This document shows, piece after piece, positions 7,389 through 19,100 of a stretch of 19,810 nt of DNA (the first letter of the stretch is position 1; every line of letters begins with the position of its first letter). The stretch is from Haliscomenobacter sp. (lineage in GTDB: Bacteria; Bacteroidota; Bacteroidia; Chitinophagales; Saprospiraceae): positions 1-19,810 of the forward strand of contig NZ_JADKCX010000109.1 in assembly GCF_016718685.1 (NCBI RefSeq), read 5' to 3'. The position numbers were made by a program, and so were the translations under genes. Under the pieces are notes generated by a model that was not told where the DNA came from, ran no database searches, and saw only the letters and a program-made list of their open reading frames with translations.

Positions 7389-10159
7389 TTATTTGTGCAG
7401 TAAAACCATCTTCTTCGTTGCCGTAAAGTCATTGGTTTCCAAAGTGTAGTACAAGACCCCACTGGCTCCCAGTTGCTCCATTTTCACCGTCAGCTGGTTG
7501 TTGCCCTTGGCGTAATTGCCTTCCACTTTGTACAACAAGGCTCCCTTCACATCCCGGATACTCAGCGTTGCCGTCGTAGCTTTGGGTAGTTTAAACCCAA
7601 TCAACGTCTCTTCGTTGAAGGGGTTTGGCGTGTTTTGCAACAACTCGTATCCTTCAGTTGCACTGGTCAGTCCCTGAAAATCCAGGGCGATGCCCAACTG
7701 CTCATTGGCCTGGCTGTAAGCCTCCGGTGCCACTACCCGATTCAAACTCAAGGCTGTGCTCAATTTCGCATCCGCTTTTGCACGCAGTACCAGCGTGAAC
7801 AAAGTTCCCGGCTCGTATTTGCTGTTCCACGATGTGGTGATCAGACCTTCTTGTTTAAAAACTCCGAAGTTCTCCGCCTTGGCTACCCCGTATTCAATGT
7901 CCATCAGTTCGACCTTGCTTTGATCCACATTCAGTGCAAACTGGTAACCCTGCACGTTTTTAAGGTCTTCAGCCGTGAAGGCCACGCGGTATTCATTGCC
8001 TGCTTTCAGTTCCTGCTCCGCGGTTTGTAGTTTGAATTCGCCACTCGTGCGCACTTCTGCTGTCGTGGCATTGACCACCGCACTCGCATTCACATCCCCC
8101 ACTTTGATGGCCACAAAGTTGGCGGTAATGTTCGTTGCCAGGTCATTCATACTCACCACTTCGGGGATGTTGCCCGACCAGGGGTTCGCTGGGTTCGGGA
8201 AGCGGTAGGTCGCATCCACAAAGCGCCAGGAGGTATTGTTGGCAAAATGCTCATCGATGTTCAAAATCAATTTTCTGATCTGGATCATGTCCAAAGTCGA
8301 AATTGACTTGGAATTGTTGGCATCCGCTGCAATCAATTTGTAGGGACTGTTCAAGGCTTGTACCCCCAGGATGTGCTTTTGGATCAACACCAAATCGAAG
8401 GTCGAAACCCCGTTGAGGTGGTTTTTGTCCAATTGTGGCGTTACCGTGAAGTCACCACCCTGCGTCAGGTTCACAAAGGAATAATCTCCGCTTGCATTGG
8501 TGGTGGAACTCATCGCGTTGTGGCCACTCAAGGTCACCGTTACGCCCTGCAGACTCGCCGCCATTTCGGTAGCAATGGTTCCTGCAATCTTGATTTTGTT
8601 CACGGGTGTAACCGTAGGACACACCTCGCGGTTGTCTTGTACTTCGATGAAGGTGACACAGAAATCGTGGTTGCCAGCCTCGTCCCAGGCGTGGATTTCA
8701 ACCAGGATGTTTTCGCCAGCGTCCGCGCAATCCAGCTCCAACGCGGTTTTGTTTTGGTCTACTGGATCACCAACGCGGTTGATCGAGTATTTTTTCACCA
8801 GTTTCAGCCCATCCTTCGTTTCCGGCCCTTGGCCATTACAATCGTAAATGTCCGATGCCACAAAGTCGTTGGCCCACACCGTCATCAGGCCTTTGCCGCT
8901 GCCGTTCGGCATCAGTTCAGTGCTCAAGCCATTGATACAAATTGGTGCTGGGCCTTTGCAATCTGCAACCACGAATGGAATCCGGGTTACTTTGCTCAGG
9001 TTGCCACACTCGTCGCGGATCACTACCAACAGGTCATGTGTACCTACTGGAAGGCCTTTGTAAACGATCTGGAATTGACCATTGCCCAAATCTTTGGTTG
9101 TCCATTTTGAACCTGGGAACAGGATCATCTTGCTGGCATCGGTCGTTTGACCTGGTGCAATCATCAAGAACTGAGTTTCCAAAGTCACTTCATTGGAACA
9201 GTTGTCTGTACCCTTAACCGTGATGTCCATGTCTGCCAAACAATCAGCTCCTTCGCGGATGCAGAAGGTGTCTCTCAGACCAGTTACCACTGGTGCAGTG
9301 TTGTCGTATACCTTGATGATCTGGGTGTACATGAAACCATGGATCAGGTCTTCGGCAGGAGCACGATATTCTCCACTTGGTACTGGAGTTGAAGGCTGTG
9401 TAAGAACAGGGAACTGAGGACCTGTAAAAGGCCGACAATCTACTGGCATCGAGCCGTTCACCAACAAGTCACGCTTGGCACCTGTGCTTCCAGTAATGTC
9501 ACCATTGGCCAAACGAGTGCTGTTTCCTACAGTTGCGTCAGTAGAAATCCAGAATTCTTCATAACCATCATCATCAAATTCGTATTCAGAACTATTTGCA
9601 TCAAACTCATAAGTCTGGTTGCTCAAGCCTGGAGATGAAACTGGCGTCTGACGAGGGTCAGTCCCTTCATCTAAACGATCATATTGTGGATAATCGTTGC
9701 CAGGGAATGTTGGGGTAGAACCTCCTGGAGTACGCAATCTTGTCTTGTACTCGCGGTCACGTACCAATACAAACAATGGGCTCTTACCAAAGTTGTTGAA
9801 CGTTTCACGGTTCACCACCAGCAGGTTCTTCAGCGCCATTGGGTCTCCACAACGGTCTTCAAACGTACACCAGTTGATCACGGTGTAAGTCCGGAAGATT
9901 TTGTAGCACTCATCATCTGATGCATCGTAACGCTTCTCAGCAATGTTCACCGACAAGATGTCGCAACCCAATTCATCGGTAACTACCGTATCCACAACCG
10001 GTGTTTTGCAATCGGTGATCGCATCCGCTGGGAATTTGATGTCGTATTCGTGGCGTGGAAGTACAGTGATGGTCTGTGAGCAAGAAATCTCAATTGGTCC
10101 TTTAACCGTTTCTTTGGTCAAAGTCCAGGTACGGGTAATGGTACCATAACCACACTTCA
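7389..10159 (-). CDS. Giant gene C-terminal segment: HYR-like modules, carboxypeptidase-regulatory-like, dockerin-like, cohesin-like and T9SS tail
   Basis: This 2.8-kb stretch has no breaks. It starts with TRTWTLTKETVKGPIEISC and continues through Cys-rich modules (YTVINWCTFEDRC; KVYDNTAPVVTGLRDTFC; GTDNCSNEVTLETQFL; HAWDEAGNHDFCVTFIEVQD). A carboxypeptidase-regulatory-like beta-sandwich (about 8430-8600: LQGVTVTLSGHNAMSSTTN, GDYSFVNLTQGG) precedes a dockerin-like pair of helices (about 8250-8425: GVSTFDLVLIQKHILG and ADANNSKSISTLDMIQIRK). A cohesin-like domain follows (about 7665-8065: YRVAFTAEDLKNVQGYQFAL, GLITTSWNSKYEPGTLFTL). The last 86 residues are a T9SS type A sorting domain (NTPNPFNEETLIGFKL; IRDVKGALLYKV; KKMVLLHK). 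Confidence 0.88.
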
Positions 10160-13100
10160 GGTTTTAGAAACCGAGTAAACCGTATCCAAATTGGCACAAT
10201 CGCTACCTGAAGTGATGGTTACATCACCGTAGATGGCTGCAGAAGCTTTTTTGTCTTCAATGATCGCCAGGTTTTTGTCATAACAATCAACCGTGATATC
10301 CCATGGCTTCACACAAGTTGGTGCTACTTTGTCTTCGATCAGTACATCGTTCCAGCAGTAGTTCCAGTTGCCGTAAACGTCAGCTCCCCACAATTCGATG
10401 GTTACGCGCTCATTCAAATCGCAGCAGAAGAAATCAACTGCTTCTTGCAGCGGAGTCATCACTTTGCCACCTTTGGTTGAGAAAGCTTCCCCACGGTCGT
10501 TGATGTCACCGTCGCCGTTGATGTCGATACCGTCATATTTCTGGCTGCCATCGCTGTTGAGGAAGTCTGCATCTGCAATCGGCCAGATGTTATCCCAGCT
10601 CATCAAATTTGGCCTGGGCATTGTCGAAAGCAACTGGGTCAATTTTGCCGTTGCCGTTGCTGTCGTAGCCTTTTGTGATGTAGCTCGCTACACAAGCAGT
10701 AGGTACATTGCGACGAACCGCAATCCAAGCCAACTTACAGTTGTCCCAAGAGCCTTCATCGATGTCCTCAGCAGTAACCTGGGCATAACCATTCACATAG
10801 CCATTGGCGTTGCTCAAGCTGATGTGCAGGTCATCATCACACTTCATTACAGGTGCAATCTTGTCCTTCACTTCAAACTCGAAGCAATAAGTAGAGGCAT
10901 TGTAGCAACCGTCAAAAGCTTCGATTTTCATGATGTGGCGACCAATAGGTACCCCAATCATCTGGCCATTCATGATGGCATAATCAACTTTTTCCCAAGC
11001 GATGCAGCATCCGTCTTCTTCATCGTCATCATCACAGGCAATGAAACCATCTGCATCTGGGTGTGAGTAAACCAAAATACCTTTAACATAACGGTCTTTG
11101 CTGAACACACTTACACTGACGTTAGCCAGGGTACAGTCGTCCTTGATCTCCACGCCAAATGCGCTCTTGATGCCTGGGATGGTCACTGGGAAAACAGCCG
11201 TGCAATCCATTGGGCCAGTAGAAATATCATAAGGTGCATGGTGCGCCAAGTCATATTTGCCCTTGAAGTCACCAATTTTGATCAGGATGTGGAAGGTATC
11301 TACAACTTTACCTTCACACCAATCAAATACATACAACTCACGGTCGATCTTCACACCTTTGCCACCACAAATTGGGAACTCGGTGTCTTTGGTCGTTACA
11401 GCGTAGTTGCACTCCAACTTGTCGATGTAAATCTTCCGTGGGGTTACTCGGTGTGCAAATAACCCGGTGAAAAATGGAGTTACATCGTCGTGCAGAATCA
11501 GGCTCTTGTCAGCGGTACAAGACTGGTAAGTCACCGTCCAGTTGTAGCCTACTTCGTCAAGTTCAACGCCTTCTTCGCCTTCTACTGGCCACGGTTCGCC
11601 AATTTCAATCTAAGGTTCAGCACTGTCATCATCGATAGCAGAATCAAAAGACAAATCCAAAGCAGGGCGCTTGAAGTAGATGTCCTGGATGTAGGCATCA
11701 GCACGCATGCCGTTGCAATCCGTAGCCACCCATTCGCGCTCGATTTTGGCGTAGTAGCCATCACGCGTAAACTCGATGTCGGTACAAGCGTAGAACACTA
11801 CTTTGTCCGTCCACTTCAACGTTACCCGGCAACCGCAGTTGAAGCAGTTGTCTCTGTAATACGCATAACCCAGGTTTCTGATCTTGTCAGAAACCAGGCT
11901 GGAGGAATCAAAGCGCAATCTCAACGTTGTCTCCTCGTTCAGCAACACCTTCAGCATTGGTGATGGTGCGGCCATCCGTTGCAGTGGCAGCAGGACGTGG
12001 AGAGTTGAAGGTGTCGCACCTACGTTACCAATGGTCAACTTGTTGTTCATCACATAGTTGACATCGTAGCAATCCAAAGTAATGGGAGCAGGTGCACAAA
12101 CCAGTGCAGGTGCAGTTTTGTCTTCTGCCGTTACTTTGCCCCAGCAAATGATGTTGCCAAAGGCATCAAACAAGCCGTAAGTCCAAACTCCGGCGCAATC
12201 GATCAGATCGCCGTTGCCGGGGCTGTTGTCCATAACGCGCACAGTACCACCTGCGCAGTTGCCATCTGAAATCAGGCTCGCCGTCAGGCGGAATTGGCAG
12301 TTCGCATCCAGGGTCACCGTCACATCCTGGCAGGCGCAGTTGGCGACTCGAAAGGTCTTTTGAATGGTACTTACGCAGCCGGGATCACTCAGCTCCTTCG
12401 AGCCCGCAACACCTGCATCAAAACTATACGTAAGTGTATTGATGCCCAGCGGAAGCACCGCGGGGTTGATGGTCAAACTCGTTGGTGATGCCCCCACCTG
12501 CTGACGCTGACTGGGGGTGGAAGGATTCAAGGTCAAGGTGCCGGTACCAACTGCACTGTTGGCCGCTACACCAGTCACGGTGAAGGGGGCTGCGCTGGAG
12601 GATACCAATGCAGGAACATTGTTGATCGATACATCCGGAAAGTAGCAGGTATTGCCAATCGCTAAAACTGTGCCTGGGTAAAGCGTACTCGTCGCGGTAA
12701 GGTTGTAACCATCCCCTGATTTGTGGCGTCCAACCAAGGCATATTGATTGTTGCCGATAGAAGCAAAAACTGTACCTGTCGGGAAAGCTAGTCCGGTATT
12801 GGGGTCAATCAGCCCGATATTGGAAGCCAAAACCCAGATTTCGGTGTTGCTGTTGCCTGTGATGACTACTTCTTCATCAAAATGCAAAGGTACACTGCTG
12901 CAAGTGCAGGGATCCGAAATTGTCGGGCCACCAGCGTTGCTGATGCTTGTCGAACATGTATTCGATCCTTGTACTGTCACTTCCAGGCTGCATTCATCGC
13001 TCAGTCCTGCGGCGTCTTTCACCGTCAAGGTTACCATTTGTTTGCCGATATCGGCGCAGGTGAAGTTGATCTTGCTGAGGATGTATTCCACAATCCCACA

Positions 13101-16100
13101 GTTGTCAGAGCTGTTGTTGTCTACCTCAGCAACTGTAAGGGTGTATTTGCCGTCCCCGTCCAGGGTGATCGAGAAGGGAGCTTTGCAGGAGGCGGTAGGG
13201 TTGGTTGCATCACTAACCACCACTTTTTGCGTGCATTGTTTTTCATTGTTGGCGCCATCTGTAAACGTCCAGGTGATCGTCGTTGTGCCTACCGGGTAGG
13301 TCGCAGTCAGCGCAGCGTTATCATCCCGTACCCCCGTCGCCGTTATCGTGCCGCTGCAATTGTCGATGGCCTGTGGCGCCGTAACATTTAGAGTAGCGTA
13401 GCATTGACCAGCATCGGTATTGGCTGTGATATCCAGCAGCGTTGTGCAATCAAACTCCGGTGCAGTATTATCCTCTACCGTCAGCTCCCAGGGCAAGACG
13501 CGGGTACAGCCTCCATTGGCGTCTTCTATTTTGACATACAAGGTGTAGGTGCCAATAGCCAGTACCGGCGAAGGCGTAAAGGTATTGGTTGCCGTCACAT
13601 AGGTACCTGCCGACATCGTAGCGGCCTGGTCGCTGAATATGCCCAATATGGTAAAGTCTACCGGACTGCCCAGGCCGAAGGCCGAGCTAACCGGGCCGCA
13701 GTCATTGGCCGTGACGGGGGCGATGATGATTTCATTGTTCGTCACGTTGGGGATGGGGTTGCCCAGCGGGTAGGCGATGATGCCGTTGTTGGTGAGGGCC
13801 GAATTGGTATGTACTTGTGTCGTATTGACCGTAAACAAGCCTGCGTTGGTGAACGCACCGCTGTTGTTGAGGTTGTCAAAGATGCTGAGCGTGGCGCAGG
13901 CGTTGTTGTTGAAGGTGGAATTTACGTCATTTTGTAAGCTGTCCACTGCCGTTTGTTTGATGCTGATGTCACCTCCGGCATTGTTGTTGAACACCGCATT
14001 AGCCCCTTGAATATTAGCGATACCGCTTCCCGTTAAGGGGCCGTTTTCTCCCATCCGAATCAGCCCTGCATTGGTAAACGCATTGGTAGAGGCTATTCCA
14101 TTGGCCACTTGGTCAAGGTGGATTTCTGCGCCTGAACTATTGGTAAAAGGAGCTGTACTGAGAATACCCGTACTGAAATTCCCATCCTCAAAATAAAAAA
14201 TGTTACTAATCGTGATTTTTCCGGCATTTTGGAAAGTACCACTGCTGTTCCAGATACCATTGCCCCAAGGTTTCTGAATAGAGATAACGCCCTCGGCATT
14301 GTTTCTGAAATTGCCGCTGCCAAGGTTGAATATACCGTCTTGTGCATAGAGCAGTACACCATCGCCGATGGTAATGTTCGCGTCATTATTGAAGACTCCT
14401 GAATTCCGAATCCCACCTAAAACATTGGTATTGTAAATTCCTACCCGGTTGATACGAATGGTGCCGCCAACCTTGTTATTCAGGGTGCTCCCGTTTTCAT
14501 TTCTAATTCCAGTACCACTGATACCCGAATTGCTTCCAATTTCAATGAGATCTTCATTATTTAGTACAGTACCACTATTAAGTACTTGAAGGGCATGGCT
14601 TCCCGTACCGTCAATTTGGACAGAGCCGCCCGGTTTATTATTAAAAGTGCCACCTCCAACTTTAAGTCCAATTTTTGCAACCGCCGCCATGCTACCAATC
14701 GCAATAGTTCCCTCATTGTTCACTATGCCGGCAGTGTAAAACGCCTGGTCTCCCGAACTACTGGTGCGGTCAATTTGCACAGACGCTCTTGGTTTTATTG
14801 TTAAACGTGCTGCCACTTGCATTGAACATACCTTCCAAACCAGTACCAGTGATTTCCCTACCTTTATCATACCACTATTATCCACTGTACCTGCGTTATT
14901 AAGCCCATAACCCACTGAGCCGTCAATAGCCAAGCTACCCAACGCATTAATGGTGAGCATAGCCCCAGCCTGTACCACCACCGATTTGGCAAGCGCGGCA
15001 GTGCCGCCCATGATAACAAGGGTCATTGGTCACATTGGGTATCGTCACGTTATCGCTAGCCGTGGGTACAGTGCCATCCGCCAGTTGCCAGCCACAGCCC
15101 AGTCGGTAGAGACGCAGCCCGTCCAGGTATCGGTGGTGGTGACAGAGAACGGATTGATCAGCATCACAGGGTTGCTGGTGTACACAACCTCACAAGCCGG
15201 AGTGGGCACGAGGCGTACCTTAATATTGTAATTGCCGGGCGCCAACCCGCCGAAAGTAGCGCTGGATTGCCAGTTCGCGCCGTTGTCCACGCTGTACTCC
15301 ATAATTCCACTGCTCGTGGCGTTCACTACGATCGTACCCGTAGGTAAAGCGCACGTGGGTTGGGTGACAGTAGGATCATTGAGGGTAATTGCCATCGGGT
15401 CCCCCTGGTATTCATAGGCGCCCATATCGACCAGGCTGACCATACCTACGTAGGGGCGTGGATTGCCGTCTAAATCAATTGGCGGAGCACCTGCAGCGGT
15501 ACCAGCGTCGATGGCGGGTGAGCAAGGTAAGAGACGGAGGTTACTTCCTGCTGCATTAACAAACAGCGGATCCTGGCTGAGGTTACCCGTCCCGGTAAAT
15601 ACTCCTCCCTGAACAATGGAGTAGGTTACGGTCACATTGCTAAGCCCAGGCCCTCCTATTCCTTCCGTATTCCCCCAAATAATGCTATTTTTTACGATGG
15701 TACTGGTACCATTATCATTATTGAATATAGCTCTTGCATTAGCCGATAGCGTGCAGTTGATCAAGCTAACGGTTCCTGCGCCTTCATTAAATAAAGCGTT
15801 GTTGTCATTTTGAACAAACACACAGTTGGTGTAGGTAGTACTTGAAGCATAGTTATAGGTATTGCCATAGAAGCCAACATTTTGGGTAAAAATGCAGTTG
15901 CGAATGGTAGGCGAACTCAAGTAATTATACATAGCAGAGCCCCTTGCCCGCCTATCCGGGAAACCGAGTTCCGTGCCATAATATCCCCCCGTGACCGTAA
16001 AACCGTCAAGTATCGCCGTACTGTTGGTATTGACGTTGATCAGTACATTATAAGCATTGCCATTGTCCGTGGTATTGTTCAGGTCAATATCCCCGCTCAA

Positions 16101-19100
16101 AATGGTTTCGTTCGTTACAAAATCTCGAAGGGCGAGGTCATAGTTAGCGGCCTCATTCCCCACAAACCCACCGTAAATGCCGACCTCACTTTTCATTGCG
16201 AAGGTCTTGTTGCGCGGATCAGAAGGGGAAAGATTTCCCGATTCATCCGCTGTGGGGTAGTAGGTGCCACGGGCGACCCAGATAGCGGGCTTCGTACCCG
16301 TACAGCCGCAAGCTAGAGTTATAGCATCTTGCAATTTATTATAAGCTGTACCCCAGGTCATACCGTCACCACCATTGGCAGCGCTGGCATTTACATATAA
16401 GATGCCCGATGCTGGGCAGGGCGGGGCAAGCAAAAACTGCGCCACTATCGGATCAAGGAAGGTAATTTGGTCGCTGAATTCGGAAGCCAGGTGAACGATG
16501 TCGTTGCCCATCAAGTTGTTGGCCAAGTTGCTGCTCACCAAAATATGACTAAGGGAATTGGAATTGCCTTGAAAATTATAGCCATAGCGCTCATTAGCAG
16601 GCAATGTTTCTGTGAGGTTGGTAAGCGGAGCCGTTTCTAGGATATTAACTGGATTAGCGTATTCGTAGTCATTCAAAAAGCCGCCGACCACTACATTGGC
16701 ATTGGGGTCAATGGCTAAAATGCTGGCAACAAAGTCTTTGACAATGGTAGCTTGCTGCTGGCGCTGGGTCTCAGTGGAGAGGATTGGCGGTTGGTTTTTA
16801 CCAAAAAGCGGATCACCACCTGCTCTAGCAATGAGGTGTACACCAAGTACAAAGACCCTTTGGCCATTGAAGGTGAACTGCCCGATCAGGGGTTTGCGCG
16901 AGCCGTTGAAAGCGGCATTCGTCGGATCGATGCGCCCGGGGCTGGCCGAAAGCGTGGGGATACCACTCATGTTGCTCACCGTTGTACTCGAGGTACTCGT
17001 GCCACCCACTATATCCACAAAACTTACCCGATTTGGGTTGAATAAAAAGCCCTGGCGAATATTGCCGCCGGGTTCACCGCCATCATCATTGTTCAAGGGG
17101 TCAATCTGGCGATACTGGTAAGTTGGTCCGCCCGCAGTAGTAATGGCCGTGATTAAGCTATTGTAAGTTGTTGAAGCGTCGACTATCCCATTGTTGGTTG
17201 CACCATTATTGTCCTGCAATTCAGTGCCTATAATAATATCGGGCGATTTTAAACTATTGACGATTACATTAGCAAAGTTGTTAAACTATTAGCAGCATCG
17301 GTTGGATCAAGGTTTTTAAAATTCATGTACTCACAGTCAGCTTATCGTTTGCGGGGATAATCGAAGTGACTTCTTTGGTTAAAGTAGAAGCAGTTACTAC
17401 CGTAGGGGAGGACGTGGCTAACACTTCATAATTACCAAAGAAATAATCAACTACACCAACAATCGTACTCAATTCAGCGCCAACGTCTACGGTTGGGATC
17501 GTGATGCTGGCCGTGGATAGGTCATCGTCTATCTGGATGCGCTCCGGGTTGAAGTCGGTGCTGGTCTGTAAGCTGCCGCCACGCACCGTCCGACTGGTGG
17601 CATTGACGCCATTGTCGGCCAATACCCAAACTTCTTCAAGGCTACTGGTCGTAGAAACCGCAAGCGGATTGTTGATTTGTACGCGCATCCTTCCAGACTT
17701 TCGTAAAAATCTATGCCGTCGGTAGTGGGGTCAAACGTATTGGAGGTCTCAATGTTTCCGCCGATCATCTTCAATAATGGCCGTGGGAATGCTGCGTCCG
17801 CCATTGCCCAGTACGATGGCGGCTGGCAGCAGATGCCGGAAGAAATGACAAACACAGTAGGATTGTAATTTCAGTGAGGGTTGAGATAAGCACTGTTCCC
17901 TCCCTGACGGAATTCGGTCACCGTACCGGTCACCTTGATGGCGTTGCCCACTGACACCGTTGGAGCCGAACTGGTAAAGACAAAAATCCCTTCGGAAGTG
18001 GCATCATCGGCATCGGGATTGGGGTCTTGCAGATAAAAACCATTGTTCCTCACTGCGGTTACAATCCCCGGTATGTTTGCTACGACTTGCCCATTGTAAG
18101 GGCTGATGTGGGTAACCGACTGGATGTCGCGAATCCGGATGTTATTGACCACTTGGGTGACCGTGCCACTGCTGGTAGCAAAACCTGTTGCGCCACTGTA
18201 GGTGGCAGTGATGGTGTGGCTGCCTTCGGCCAAAGTCGAAATGCTGAAGCTTGCTTGTCCGCTACCATTGAGCGCTACATTTGCGGCAAGGGTAGTTGCA
18301 CCTTCTGTAAAGGTTACCGTTCCTAGCGTTACGGGGTTGCTACCGCTGAGTACCGTCGCGGTGAATGTGACATTATTGCCAAATAATGAGGGGTTTAGAT
18401 CGGAAGTAACTGTTGTGGTTGTAGGTACATTTGGTGGTGAAACAACAAAATTCAAACACCAGCCATTGGCGATGCTCCCAGTAACATCTATAGTATCATC
18501 CGTTGCAAACAGCTGCCAAGTGCCATTTGGATCCAAACCATTGAATACACTGGCAAAAGTAGCTGAACCTACCGGAGCGGCCTGATTGTAAGGCCCTGCT
18601 GGTGCGGGAGCAGGGAAGGTATCAGGCCATCTTTCATAGCTGGCAGGGCGGTAAGTGCCACTTGAAATCACGCTGGACCGGGGTAACGCGCTTACTGCGG
18701 CATCACTCAGGGTAAGATTGCTCGGGATCGGGATGAAATTGGTACCGGTAAAGCCGTCAGATATACGATCTCCAACGCCGGTCATCATGAGAAATTTTTG
18801 TCCGGTAGGTGCTACCAGTAGCAAGTCAATATCCCGGGATTTAGTGTGTACCACCCCCTTCAAATCAACCGTGATGGATTGAATTGTACCGGATAAGCCC
18901 GATACAAAGATATTGGAAGGGTAAGGCGTTGCCGCTGTGCCAATTTGTCCACCCGTTCCGCCGTCATTGAGGGTAATGCTGCCAGTGTTGCAAAAAGTAT
19001 TGCCGGTGACGGTGGTAATATTATTGACCACTTGGGTGATGCTGCCACTGCTGGTAGCAAAACCGGTTGCTCCGCTGTAGGTGGCAGTGATGGTGCGGCT

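Noticed and set aside
8358..9110. 250-codon plus-strand open frame inside the giant gene
   Set aside because: It overlaps the unbroken C-terminal segment, which has dockerin-like and Ig-like motifs; the antisense translation is rich in His, Val and Gln without domain structure.
13790..14900. CRISPR-like or tandem DNA repeat array
   Set aside because: The periodicity exists at the protein level only; spacing and DNA sequence of the units vary and coding is continuous.
15018..15082. Gene boundary between the SprB-like domain and the Asn-rich beta-helix
   Set aside because: No stop/start arrangement survives correction: a third frame reads ADGTVPTASDNVTIPNVTN across the gap and links both sides, matching the usual GNW...P...DNVTIP motif.
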